DNA of 64,000 bases from Apostichopus japonicus (taxonomy: Eukaryota > Echinodermata > Holothuroidea > Aspidochirotida > Stichopodidae), in contig NC_092570.1 of the NCBI RefSeq assembly GCF_037975245.1, forward strand, positions 10,953,001 through 11,017,000, in the 5' to 3' direction. The notes under the pieces were generated by a model, which was not told the DNA's origin, searched no databases, and saw only the letters and a list, made by a program, of their open reading frames with translations. Position 1 is the first letter of the stretch; each line of letters starts with the position of its first letter. The translations under genes were made by a program, and so were the position numbers. Shown here in pieces: positions 37,073-50,519 of this stretch.

Positions 37073-38400
37073 GATTCGATCAATTGAATGATCGGTGACG
37101 ATCAATCGAATGTGCGGTATCGATCAATCGAATGTGTACTATCGTTAAATCGAACGTTCGGTAGCGTTCAAACGAATGTGTAATATCGTTAAATCGAACG
37201 TTCGGTAGCCTAACGATCAATCGAATTTTCGGTACCGATTAATCGAATGTTCGGTACCGATCAATCGAATGTTCGGTACCGATCAATCGAATGTGCGGTA
37301 CCGATCAATGGAATGTGTGATACCGATCAATCGAATGATCGGTACTGCACATTCGATTGATCGGTACCGAACATTCGATTGATTGGTACCCCACATTCGA
37401 TTGATCAGTACCGAACATTAAATACATCGAATCCACACATTCGATTGATCGGTACCGAACATTCGATAGATCGGTATCTCAAATTCGATTGATAGGTATC
37501 ACACATTAGATTGATAGGTTCCGAATCTTCGATTGATATGCGATACCGATCAATCGAATGTGCGGTACCGATCAAACGAATGTGCGGATTCGATCTATCG
37601 AATGTTCGATACCGATCAATCGAATGTGCGGTACCGATCAATCGTATGTGTACTATCGTTAAATCGAATGTGCGGTACCGATCAATCAAATGTGCGGATT
37701 CGATCAATCGAATGTGCGGTACCGATCAATTTAATGTGCGGTACCGATTAATCGAATGTTCAGTACCGATCAATGGAATGTTCGGTACCGATCAATCGAA
37801 TGTGCGGTACCGATCAATCGAATATGCGGTACCGATCAATCGAATGTGCGGTACCGATTAATCGAATGTTCGGTACTAATCAATCGAATGTTCGGTACCG
37901 ATCAATCGAATGTGCGGTACCGATCAATCGAATGTGCGGATTCGATCAATAGAATTTTCGGTACCGGTCAATCGAATGTGCGGTACCGATCAATCGAATG
38001 TGTGATACCGATCAATCGAATGTTCGGTAGCGATCAATCGAATGATCGGTACCGATCAATTGAATCCACGATAACGATAAATCGAATGTTCGGTATTGAT
38101 CGATCGAATGTGTGATACCGATTAATCGAATGTGCGATACCGATCAATCGAATGTTCGGTACCGATCAATCGAATGTGCAATACCGATCAATCGAATGTT
38201 CGGTACCGGTCTATCGAATGTGCGGTACAGATCAATCGAATGTTCAATACCGATCAATCGAATGATCGGTACCGATCAATTGAATGTGCGATAACGATCA
38301 AACGAATGTTCGGTACCGATCAATCGAAGATTCGGAACCTATCAATCTAATGTGTACTATCGTTAAATCGAATGTTCGGTACCGATCAATCGAATGTGCG
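37073..38400 (+). repeat. 1.33-kb tandem unit, copy 1
   Basis: Begins at GATTCGATCAATTG and repeats from 38401. It contains a 5-base phase break (GGTAGCCTAACGATC near 37204), inverted block copy 3 and a monomer with ATCCACGATAACG. The offset is 1,328 bp at the left and 1,350 bp further right because copy 2 gained one monomer near 38600. Confidence 0.87.
37336..37537 (-). repeat. Inverted satellite block, copy 3
   Basis: Same 202-bp block with the same left junction. Its right end is TTCGATTGAT, the form expected from the intact monomer and so probably ancestral. A reverse-strand frame at 37405-37707 crosses the right junction: its N-terminal part reads antisense peptide (RLIGTAHSIDRYRTFD) and its C-terminal part reads the plus-type peptide (SIECSVPINRM). 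This confirms the switch independently. Confidence 0.93.
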
Positions 38401-39280
38401 GATTCGATCAATTGAATGATCGGTGACGATCAATCGAATGTGCGGTATCGATCAATCGAATGTGTACTATCGTTAAATCGAACGTTCGGTAGCGTTCAAA
38501 CGAATGTGTAATATCGTTAAATCGAACGTTCGGTAGCCTAACGATCAATCGAATTTTCGGTACCGATAAACCGAATGTTCGGTACCGATCAATCGAATGT
38601 TCGGTACCGATCAATCGAATGTTCGGTACCGATCAATCGAATGTGCGGTACCGATCAATGGAATGTGTGATACCGATCAATCGAATGATCGGTACTGCAC
38701 ATTCGATTGATCGGTACCGAACATTCGATTGATTGGTACCCCACATTCGATTGATCAGTACCGAACATTAAATACATCGAATCCACACATTCGATTGATC
38801 GGTACCGAACATTCGATAGATCGGTATCTCAAATTCGATTGATAGGTATCACACATTAGATTGATAGGTTCCGAATCTTCGATTGATATGCGATACCGAT
38901 CAATCGAATGTGCGGTACCGATCAAACGAATGTGCGGATTCGATCTATCGAATGTTCGATACCGATCAATCGAATGTGCGGTACCGATCAATCGTATGTG
39001 TACTATCGTTAAATCGAATGTGCGGTACCGATCAATCAAATGTGCGGATTCGATCAATCGAATGTGCGGTACCGATCAATTTAATGTGCGGTACCGATTA
39101 ATCGAATGTTCAGTACCGATCAATGGAATGTTCGGTACCGATCAATCGAATGTGCGGTACCGATCAATCGAATATGCGGTACCGATCAATCGAATGTGCG
39201 GTACCGATTAATCGAATGTTCGGTACTAATCAATCGAATGTTCGGTACCGATCAATCGAATGTGCGGTACCGATCAATCG
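38401..39280 (+). repeat. 1.33-kb tandem unit, partial copy 2
   Basis: Matches copy 1 through the phase break at about 38532 and the inverted block at 38686, then diverges near 39280. The part of copy 1 missing here (about 37920-38370) is found instead at about 41650-42090, an offset of 3,726 bp. Confidence 0.83.
38686..38887 (-). repeat. Inverted satellite block, copy 4
   Basis: Copy of the block at 37336 displaced by 1,350 bp. It was carried by the tandem duplication that spans 37073-39280. Confidence 0.93.
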
Positions 39281-42200
39281 AATGTGCGGTACCGATCAAT
39301 CGAATGTGCGGTACCGATTAATCGAATGTGCGGTACCGATCAATCGAATGTTCAATACCGATCAATCGAATGATCGGTACCGATCAATCGAATGTTCGAT
39401 ACCTATCAATCGAATGTGTGATACCGATCAATCGAATGTTCGGTATCGATCACTCGAATGTTCGGTACCGATCAATCGAATGTGCAATACCGATCAATCG
39501 AATGTTCGGTACCGATCAATCGAATGTGTGATACTGTACAATCGAATGGGCGATACCGATCAATCGATTGTTTGGTACCGATCAAAAGAATGTTCGGTAC
39601 CGATCAATCGAATGTGCGGTACCGATCAATCGAATGTTCGATACCGATCAATAGAATGTGCGGTACCGATTAATCGAATGTTCGGTACCGATCAATCGAA
39701 TGTTCGGTACCGATCAAACGAATGTTCGGTACCGATCAATCGAATATGTTCTGTAGTTAAATCGAATGTTCGGTACCGATCAGTCGAATGTTCGGTACCG
39801 ATAAAAGGAATGTGCGGAACCGTTCAATGGAATGTTCTGTACCGATCAATCGAGTGTTCGGTACCGATAAATCGAATGTGCGGTACCGATTAATCGAATG
39901 TTCGGTACCGATTAATCGAATGTTCGTTACCGATCAAACGAATGTTCGGTACCGATCAATCGAATGTGTTCTGTAGTTAAATCGAATGTTCGGTACCGAT
40001 CAATCGAATGTTCAGTATCGATCAATCGAATTTTCGGTACCGATCAATCGAATGTGTGATACCGATAAATCGAATGTTCGGTACCGATCAATCGAATGTT
40101 CGGTACCGATCAAACGAATGTTCGGTACCGATCAATCGAAGATTCGGAACCTATCAATCTAATGTGTGATACCGATCAATCGAATTTGAGATACCGATCT
40201 ATCGAATGTTCGGTACCGATCAATCGAATGTGGGGTACAGATCAATCGAATGTGCGGTACCGATCAATCGAATGTGCAGTACCGATCAATCGAATTTGAG
40301 ATACCGATCTATCGAATGTTCGGTACCGATCAATCGAATGTGGGGTACCGATTAATCGAATGTTCGGTACCGATTAATCGAATGTTCGGTACCGATCAAA
40401 CGAATGTTCGGTACCGATCAATCGAATGTGCGGACTCGATCAATCGAATGTTCGGTACCGATCAATCGAATGTTCAATACCGATCAATCGAATGATCGGT
40501 ACCGATCAATCGAATGTTCGATTCCTATCAATCGAATGTGTGATACCGATCAATCGAATGTTCGGTACCGATCAATCGAATGTGCAATACCGATCAATCG
40601 AATGTTCGGTACCGATCAATCGAATGTGTGATACTGTACAATCCAATGGGCGATACCGATCAATCGAATGTGTGATACCGATTAATCGAATGTGCGGTAC
40701 CGATCAATCAAATTTGCGGTACCGATCAATCGAATATTCAGTATCGATCAATCGAATGTGCGGTACCGATCAATCGAATGTGCAATACCGATCAATCGAA
40801 TGTTCGGTACCGATCAATCGAATGTGTGGTACTGTACAATCGAAACGGCGATACCGATCAATCGAATGTTTGGTACCGATTAATCGAATGTGCGGTACCG
40901 ATCAATCGAATGTGCGGTACCGATCAATCGAATGTTCGGTACCGATCAATCGAATGTGAGGTTCTGATCAATCGAATGTTCGATACCTATCAATCGAATG
41001 TGTGATACCGATCAATCGAATGTTCGGTACCGATCAATCGAATGTGCTGTACCGATCAATCGAATGTTCAGTATCGATCAATCGAATGTGCGGTACCGAT
41101 CAATCGAATGTTCGGTACCGATCAATCGAATGTTCGGTACCGATCAAACGAACGTTCGGTACCGATCAATCGAATGTTCGATACCGATCAATCGAATGAT
41201 CGGTACCGATCAATCGAATGTTCGATTCCTATCAATCGAATGTGTGATACCGATCAATCGAATGTTCGGTACCGATCAATCGAATGTGCAATACCGATCA
41301 ATCGAATGTTCGGTACCGATCATTCGAATGTGTGATACTGTACAATCGAATGGGCGATACCGATCAATCGAATGTGTGATACCGATCAATCGAATTTGAG
41401 ATACCGATCTATCGAATGTTCGGTACCGATCAATCGAATGTGCGGTACCGATCAATCGAATGTTCAGTACCAATGGATAGAATGTGTGATACCGATCAAT
41501 CGAATGTGCGGTACCGATTAATCGAATTTGCGGTACCGATCAATCTAATGTGCGGTACCCATTAATCGAATGTTCGGTGCCGATCAATCGAATGAGCGGA
41601 ACCGATCAATCGAATGTGTACTATCGTTAAATCGAATGTTCGGTACCGATCAATCGAATGTGCGGATTCGATCAATAGAATTTTCGGTACCGGTCAATCG
41701 AATGTGCGGTACCGATCAATCGAATGTGTGATACCGATCAATCGAATGTTCGGTAGCGATCAATCGAATGATCGGTACCGATCAATTGAATCCACGATAA
41801 CGATAAATCGAATGTTCGGTATTGATCGATCGAATGTGTGATACCGATTAATCGAATGTGCGATACCGATCAATCGAATGTTCGGTACCGATCAATCGAA
41901 TGTGCAATACCGATCAATCGAATGTTCGGTACCGGTCTATCGAATGTGCGGTACAGATCAATCGAATGTTCAATACCGATCAATCGAATGATCGGTACCG
42001 ATCAATTGAATGTGCGATAACGATCAAACGAATGTTCGGTACCGATCAATCGAAGATTCGGAACCTATCAATCTAATGTGTACTATCGTTAAATCGAATG
42101 TTCGGTACCGATCAATCGAATGTGCGGATTCGATCAATCGAATTTTCGGTACCGGTCAATCGAATGTGCGGTACCGATCAATCGAATGTTCAATACCGAT

Positions 42201-42295
42201 CAATCGAATGTTCGGTAGCGATCAATCGAATGATCGGTACCGATCGATCGAATGTGTGATACCGATTAATCGAATGTGCGATACCGATCAATCGA

Positions 42296-42405
42296 ATGTT
42301 CGGTACCGATCAATCGAATGTGCAATACCGATCAATCGAATGTTCGGTACCGGTCTATCGAATGTGCGGTACAGATCAATCGAATGTTCAATACCGATCA
42401 ATCGA
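42296..42405 (+). repeat. 110-bp duplication, copy 1
   Basis: Five monomers containing GTGCAATACC, CCGGTCTATCG, GTACAGATC and GTTCAATACC, repeated directly at 42406-42515. Confidence 0.88.
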
Positions 42406-42515
42406 ATGTTCGGTACCGATCAATCGAATGTGCAATACCGATCAATCGAATGTTCGGTACCGGTCTATCGAATGTGCGGTACAGATCAATCGAATGTTCA
42501 ATACCGATCAATCGA
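42406..42515 (+). repeat. 110-bp duplication, copy 2
   Basis: Direct repeat of 42296-42405. CCGGTCTATCG is at 42460 compared with 42350 in copy 1. Confidence 0.88.
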
Positions 42516-42690
42516 ATGTTCGGTACCGATCAATTGAAGATTCGGAACCTAACAATCTAATGTGTTATACCGATCAATCGAATTTGAGATACCGATCTAT
42601 CGAATGTTCGGTACCGATCAATCGAATGTGGGGTACCGATCAATCGAATGTGCGGTACCGATCAATCGAATGTGCAGTACCGATCAATCG

Positions 42691-42954
42691 AATTTGAGAT
42701 ACCGATCTATCGAATGTTCGGTACCGATCAATCGAATGTGGGGTACCGATTAATCGAATGTTCGGTACCGATCAATCGAATGTGCGGCACCGATCAATCG
42801 AATGTGCAGTACCGATCAATCGAATTTGAGATACCGATCTATCGAATGTTCGGTACCGATCAATCGAATGTGGGGTACCGATTAATCGAATGTTCGGTAC
42901 CGATCAATCGAATGTGCGGCACCGATCAATCGAATGTGCAGTACCGATCAATCG
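42691..42954 (+). repeat. 132-bp unit repeated twice
   Basis: The six-monomer order TTGAGATACC, GATCTATCG, GTGGGGTACCGATTAATCG, GTTCGG, GTGCGGCACC, GTGCAGTACC starts near 42691 and again near 42823. A related single copy lies near 45881-46010. Confidence 0.82.
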
Positions 42955-45900
42955 AATGTTCGGTACCGATCAATCGAATGTGTGGTACTGTACAATCGAA
43001 ACGGCGATACCGATCAATCGAATGTTTGGTACCGATTAATCCAATGTGCGGTACCGATCAATCGAATGTGCGGTACCGATCAATCGAATGTTCGGTACCG
43101 ATTAATCGAATGTTCGGTACCGATTAATCGAATGTTCGTTACCGATCAAACGAATGTTCGGTACCGATCAATCGAATGTGTTCTGTAGTTAAATCGAATG
43201 TTCGGTACCGATCAATCGAATGTTCAGTATCGATCAATCGAATGTTCGGTACCGATCAATCGAATGTGCAATACCGATCAATCGAATGTTCGGTACCGAT
43301 CGATCGAATGTGTGATACTGTACAATCGAATGGGCGATACTGATCAATCGCATGATCGGTACTGATCAATCGAATGTTCGATACCGATCAATCGAATGTG
43401 CGGTACCGATTAATCGAATGTTCGGTACCGATCAATCGAACGTTCGGTACCGATCAATCGAATGTGCGGTACCGATCAATCGAATGTTCGGTACCGATCA
43501 ATCGAATGGGAGGTTCCGATCAATCGAATGTGCGGTAACGATCAATCGAATGTGCAGTACCGATCAATCGAATTTGAGATACCGATCTATCGAATGTGCG
43601 GCACCGATCAATCGAATGTGGGGTACCGATTAATCGAATGTTCGGTACCGATCAATTGAATGTGCGGCACCGATCAATCGAATGTGCAGTACCGATCAAT
43701 CGAATGCTCGGTACCGATTAATGGAAGATTCGGAGTCTATCAATCTAATGTGTGATACCGATCAATCGAATTTGAGATACCGATCTATCGAATGTTCGGT
43801 ACCGATCAATCGAATGTGCGGACTCGATCAATCGAATGTTCGGTACCGATCGATCGAATGTGCGGTACCGATCAATCGAATGTTCAATACCGATCAATCG
43901 AATGATCGGTACCGATCAATCGAATGTTCGATACCTATCAATCGAATGTGTGATACCGATCAATCGAATGTTCGGTACCGATCAATCGAATGTGTGATAC
44001 TGTACAATCGAATGGGCGATACCGATCAATCGAATGTGTGATACCGATTAATCGAATGTTCGGTACCGATCAATCGAATGTGCGGTACCGATCAAACGAA
44101 TATTCAGTATCGATCAATCGAATGTGCGGTACCGATCAATCGAATGTGCAATACCGATCAATCGAATGTTCGGTACCGATCAATCGAATGTGTGGTACTG
44201 TACAATCAAAACGGCGATACCGATCAATCGAATGTTTGGTACCGATTAATCCAATGTGCGGTACCGATCAATCGAATGTGCGGTACCGATCAATCGAATG
44301 TGCGGTACCGATTAATCGAATGTTCGGTACCGATTAATCGAATGTGCGGTACCGATCAATCGAATGTGTGGTACCGATCAATCGAATGTGTTCTGTAGTT
44401 AAATGGAATGTTCGGTACCGATCAATCGAATGTGCGGATTCGATCAATCGAATTTTCGGTACCGGTCAATCGAATGTGCGGTACCGATCAATCGAATTTT
44501 CAATACCGATCAATCGAATGTTCGGTAGCGATCAATCGAATGATCGGTACCGATCAATTGAATTTTCAATACCGATCAATCGAATGTTCGGTCGCGATCA
44601 ATCGAATGATCAGTACCGATCAATCGAATTTGAGATACCGATCTATCGAATGTTCGGTACCGATCAATCGAATGTGGGGTAGCGATTAATCGAATGTTCG
44701 GTACCGATCTATCGAATGTGCGGGACCGATCATTCGAATGTGCAGTACCGATCAATCGAATGCTCGGTACCGATTAATGGAAGATTCGGAGTCTATCAAT
44801 CGAATGTATGATACCGATCAATCGAATTTGCGGTACCGATCAATCGAATGTTCAGTATCGATCAATCGAATGTTCGGTACCGATCAATCGAATGTGCAAT
44901 ACCGATCAATCGAATGTTCGGTACCGATCAATCGAATGTGTGATACTGTACAATCGAATGGGCGATACCGATCAATCGAATGTGTGATACCGATTAATCG
45001 AATATGCGGTACCGATCAATCGAATGTGCGGTACCAATCAAACGAATATTCAGTATCGATCAATCGAATGTGCGGTACCGATCAATCGAATGTGCAAAAC
45101 CGATCAATCGAATGTTCGGTACCGATCAATCGAATGTGTGGTACTATACAATCGAAACGGCGATACCGATCAATCGAATGTTTGGTACCGATTAATCCAA
45201 TGTGCGGTACCGATCAATCGAATGTTCGGTACCGATCAATCGAATGTTCGGTACCGATTAATCGAATGTTCGTTACCGATCAAACGAATGTTCGGTACCG
45301 ATCAATCGAATGTGTTCTGTAGTTATATCGAATGTTCGGTACCGATCAATCGAATGTTCAGTATCGATCAATCGAATGTTCGGTACCGTTCAATCGAATG
45401 TGCAATACCGATCAATCGAATGTTCGGTACCGATCGATCGAATGTGTGATACTGTACAATCGAATTGGCGATACTGATCAATCGAATGATCGGTACCGAT
45501 CAATCGAATGTGCGATACCGATCAATCGAATGTGCGGTACCGATTAATCGAATGTTCGGTACCGATCAATCGAACGTTCGGTACCGATCAATCGAATGTG
45601 CGGTACCGATCAATCGAATCTTCGGTACCGATCAATCGAATGTGAGGTTCCGATCAATCGAATGTGCGGTAACGATCAATCGAATGTTCGGTACCGATCA
45701 AACGAATGTTCGGTACCGATCAATCGAAGATTCGGAACCTATCAATCGAATGTGTGATACCGATCAATCGAATTTGAGATACCGATCTATCGAATGTTCG
45801 GTACCGATCAATCGAATGTGGGGTTCCGATCAATCGAATGTGCGGTACCGATCAATCGAATGTGCAGTACCGATCAATCGAATTTGAGATACCGATCTAT

Positions 45901-47330
45901 CGAATGTTCGGTACCGATCAATCGAATGTGGGGTACCGATTAATCGAATGTTCGGTACCGATCAATCGAATGTGCGGCACCGATCAATCGAATGTGCAGT
46001 ACCGATCAATCGAATGCTCGGTACCGATTAATGGAAGATTCGGAATCTATCAATTTAATGTGTGATACCGATCATCGAATTTGAGATACCGATCTATCGA
46101 ATGTTCGGTACCGATCAATCGAATGTGGGGTACCGATCAATCGAATGTGCGGTACCGATTAATCCAATGTTCGGTACCGATCAAACGAATGTTCGGTACC
46201 GATCAATCGAATGTGCGGACTCGATCAATCGAATGTTTGGTACCGATCGATCGAATGTGCGGTACCGATCAATCGAATGTTCAATTCCGATCAATCGAAT
46301 GATCGGTACCGATCAATCGTTGTTCGATACCTATCAATCGAATGTTTGATACCGATCAATCGAATGTTCGGTACCGATCAATCGAATGTGCGGTACCGAT
46401 CAATCGAATGTTCAGTATCGATCAATCGAATGTTCGGTACCGATCAATCGAATGTTCGGTACCGATCAATCGAAGATTCGGAACCTATCAATCTAATGTG
46501 TGATACCGATCAATCGAATTTGAGATACCGATCTATCGAATGTTCGGTACCGATCAATCGAATGTGCGGTACCGATCAATCGAATGTGCGGGACCGATCA
46601 ATCGAATGTTCAGTACCAATGGATAGAATGTGTGATACCGATCAATCGAATGTGCGGTACCTATTAATCGAATTTACGGTACCGATCAATCTAATGTGCG
46701 GTACCCATTAATCGAATGTTCGGTGCCGATCAATCGAATGAGCGGTACCGATTAATCGAATGTGTACTATCGTTAAATCGAATGTTCGGTACCGATCAAT
46801 CGAATGTGCGGATTCGATCAATCGAATTTTCGGTACCGGTCAATCGAATGTGCGGTACCGATCAATCGAATGTTCAATACCGATCAATCGAATGATCGGT
46901 ACCGATCAATTGAATGTGCGATACCGATCAATCGAATGTTCGGTACCGATCAATCGAAAGTGCAATACCGATTAATCGAATGTTCGGTACCGATCAATCG
47001 AATGTGCAATACCGATCAATCGAATGTTCAATACCGATCAATCGAATGATCGGTACCGATCAATTGAATGCACGATAACGATCAATCGAATGTTTGGTAC
47101 CGATCGATCGAATGTGTGATACCGATCAATCGAATGTGCGATACCGATCAATCGAATGTTCGGTACCGATCAATCGAATGTGCAATACCGATCAATCGAA
47201 TGTTCGGTACCGGTCTATCGAATGTGCGGTACCGATCAATCGAATGTTCAATACCGATCAATCGAATGATCGGTACCGATCAATTGAATGTGCGATACCG
47301 ATCAATCGAATGTGCAGTACCTATCAATCG

Positions 47331-47681
47331 AATGTTCAATACCGATCAATCGAATGTGCGGTACCGATCAATCGAATGTGCGATACCGATCAAACGAATC
47401 TTCGGTACCGATCGATAGAATGTGTGATACCGATCAATCGAATGTGCGGTACCGATCAATCGAATGTGCGGTACCGATCAATTGAATGTTCGGTACCGAT
47501 CAATCGAATGTTCCGTACCGATCAATCGAATGTGCGGTACCGATCAATCAAACGTGCGGTACCGATCATTTGAATGTTCGGTACCGATCAATCGAATGTT
47601 TTATACCGATTAATCGAATGTGCGGTACCGATCAATCGAATGTGTGATACCGTACAATCGAATGGGCGATACCGATCAATC
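47331..47681 (+). repeat. 351-bp dispersed cassette, copy 1
   Basis: The monomer order is GTTCAATACC, GTGCGATACCGATCAAACG, AATCTTCGG, GATCGATAG, CAATTGAATG, GTTCCGTACC, CAAACGTGCGG, CATTTGAATG, GTTTTATACC, CCGTACAATCG. It recurs at 48475, 51572 and 54850, offsets of 1,144, 3,097 and 3,278 bp. Confidence 0.83.
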
Positions 47682-48474
47682 GAATGTTTGGTACCGATCA
47701 ATCGAATGTTTGGTACCGATCAATTGAATGTGCGGATTCGATCAATCGAATGTTCGGTACCGATCGATCGAATGTGTGATACCGATCAATCGAATGTGCG
47801 GTACCGATCAATCGAATGTGTACTATCGTTAAATCGAATATTCGGTACCGATCAATTGAATGTGCGGGTTCGATCAATCGAATGTTCGGTACCGATCAAT
47901 CGAATGTGCGGTACCGATCAATCGAATGTTCAATACCGATCAATCGAATGTTCGGTACCAATCAATCAAATGTGCGATACCGATCAATCGAATGTTCGGT
48001 ACCAATGGATAGAATGTGTGATACCGATCAATCGAATGTGCGGTACCGATTAATCGAATCTGCGGTGCCGATCAATCGGATATTCGGTACCAATCGAACG
48101 AATGTGTGATACCGATCAATCGAATGTGCGATACCGATCAATCGAATGTTCGGTACCGATCGATCGAATGTGTGATACCGATCAATCGAACGTGCGATAC
48201 CGATCAATCGAATATTCGGTACCGATCAATCGAATATTCAGTACCGATCAATCGAACGTGCGATACCGATCAATCGAATGTGCGGTACCTATTAATCGAA
48301 TGTGTGATACTGTACAATCGAATGTGCGGTACCGATCAATCGAATGTGCAGTACCTATCAATCGAATTTGAGATACCGATCTATCGAATGTTCGGTACCG
48401 ATCAATCGAAGGTGCGGTACCGATCAATCGAAGGTGCGGTACCGATCAATCGAATGTTCAATACCGATCAATCG

Positions 48475-48825
48475 AATGTTCAATACCGATCAATCGAATG
48501 TGCGGTACCGATCAATCGAATGTGCGATACCGATCAAACGAATCTTCGGTACCGATCGATAGAATGTGTGATACCGATCAATCGAATGTGCGGTACCGAT
48601 CAATCGAATGTGCGGTACCGATCAATTGAATGTTCGGTACCGATCAATCGAATGTTCCGTACCGATCAATCGAATGTGCGGTACCGATCGATCAAACGTG
48701 CGGTACCGATCATTTGAATGTTCGGTACCGATCAATCGAATGTTTTTTACCGATTAATCGAATGTGCGGTACCGATCAATCGAATGTGTGATACCGTACA
48801 ATCGAATGGGCGATACCGATCAATC
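48475..48825 (+). repeat. 351-bp dispersed cassette, copy 2
   Basis: Same ordered monomers. It has GTTTTTTACC for GTTTTATACC and GATCGATCAAACG for GATCAATCAAACG. Confidence 0.83.
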
Positions 48826-49303
48826 GAATGTTTGGTACCGATCAATCGAATGTTTGGTACCGATCAATTGAATGTGCGGATTCGATCAATCGAATGTTCA
48901 ATACCGATCAATCGAATGATCGGTACCGATCAATTGAATGTGCGATACCGATCAAACGATTGTTTGGTACCGATCAATCGAAGATTCGGAACCTATCAAT
49001 CTAATGTGTGATACCGATCAATCGAATTTGAGATACCGATCTATCGAATGTTCGGTACCGATAAATCGAATGTGGGGTACCGATCAATCGAATGTGCGGT
49101 ACCGATCAATCGAATGTGCAGTACCTATCAATCGAATTTGAGATACCGATCTATCGAATGTTCGGTACCGATCAATCGAATGTGGGGTACCGATTAATCG
49201 AATGTTCGGTACCGATCAATCGAATGTGCGGCACCGATCAATCGAATGTGCAGTACCTATCAATCGAATTTGAGATACCGATCTATCGAATGTTCGGTAC
49301 CGA

Positions 49304-50135
49304 TCAATCGAATGTGCGGTACCGATTAATCCAATGTTCGGTACCGATCAAACGAATGTTCGGTACCGATCAATCGAATGTGCGGACTCGATCAATCGAA
49401 TGTTTGGTACCGATCGATCGAATGTGCGGTACCGATCAATCGAATGTTCAATTCCGATCAATCGAATGATCGGTACCGATCAATCGTTGTTCGATACCTA
49501 TCAATCGAATGTTTGATACCGATCAATCGAATGTTCGGTACCGATCAATCGAATGTGCGGTACCGATCAATCGAATGTTCAGTATCGATCAATCGAATGT
49601 TCGGTACCGATCAATCGAATGTTCGGTACCGATCAATCGAAGATTCGGAACCTATCAATCTAATGTGTGATACCGATCAATCGAATTTGAGATACCGATC
49701 TATCGAATGTTCGGTACCGATCAATCGAATGTGCGGTACCGATCAATCGAATGTGCGGGACCGATCAATCGAATGTTCAGTACCAATGGATAGAATGTGT
49801 GATACCGATCAATCGAATGTGCGGTACCTATTTATCGAATTTACGGTACCGATCAATCTAATGTGCGGTACCCATTAATCGAATGTTCGGTGCCGATCAA
49901 TCGAATGAGCGGTACCGATTAATCGAATGTGTACTATCGTTAAATCGAATGTTCGGTACCGATCAATCGAATGTGCGGATTCGATCAATCGAATTTTCGG
50001 TACCGGTCAATCGAATGTGCGGTACCGATCAATCGAATGTTCAATACCGATCAATCGAATGATCGGTACCGATCAATTGAATGTGCGATACCGATCAATC
50101 GAATGTTCGGTACCGATCAATCGAATGTGCAATAC
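49304..50135 (+). repeat. 3,167-bp unit, partial copy 2
   Basis: Matches about 46137-46968 (AATCCAATG at 49328, short monomer near 49483, TACTATCGTT monomer at 49927) and then diverges near 50135. Confidence 0.85.
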
Positions 50136-50495
50136 CGATCAATCGAATGTGCGATACCGATCAATCGAATGTGCAATACCGATCAATCGAATGTTCGGTA
50201 CCGGTCTATCGAATGTGCGGTACCGATCAATCGAATGTTCAATACCGATCAATCGAATGATCGGTACCGATCAATTGAATGTTCGATACCGATCAAACGA
50301 TTGTTTGGTACCGATCAATCGAAGATTCGGAACCTACCAATCTAATGTGTGATACCGATCAATCGAATTTGAGATACCGATCTATCGAATGTTCGGTACC
50401 GATAAATCGAATGTGGGGTACCGATCAATCGAATGTGCGGTACCGATCAATCGAATGTGCAGTACCTATCAATCGAATTTGAGATACCGATCTAT

Positions 50496-50519
50496 CGAAT
50501 GTTCGGTACCGAACATTCG
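50496..50519. repeat. 24-bp perfect palindrome and orientation-switch scar
   Basis: The arm CGAATGTTCGGT is followed by its exact reverse complement, then the array resumes in plus orientation at TGCAGTACC. Only about 9 bp beyond the central GGTACC lie in reverse orientation. The monomer phase is broken here. Confidence 0.85.

Larger units (their letters stand above)
39281..46136 (+). repeat. Irregular satellite segment with short duplications
   Basis: Continuous monomers dominated by TTGAGATACC, GATCTATCG, GTGGGGTACC, GTGCAATACC and GTGTGATACTGTAC variants. About 41614-42076 copies the end of the 1.33-kb unit. The longest open frame of the window (39123-39893, 256 residues) overlaps the left end and is purely satellite-encoded. 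A 1-base loss (GATCATCG) lies near 46072. No gene is supported. Confidence 0.8.
46137..49303 (+). repeat. 3,167-bp unit, copy 1
   Basis: Marked by AATCCAATG at 46161 and a 1-base-short monomer GATCAATCGTTGTTCG near 46316, both found again 3,167 bp to the right. The length is 144 monomers minus the missing base. It contains cassette copies at 47331 and 48475. Confidence 0.85.

Noticed and set aside
39123-39893. Long plus-strand frames (up to 256 residues) as repetitive-protein genes
   Set aside because: All three frames encode the same cyclic peptide because of the 22-bp period. Frames end at ordinary variant monomers, and indels occur freely. Nothing favours one frame.
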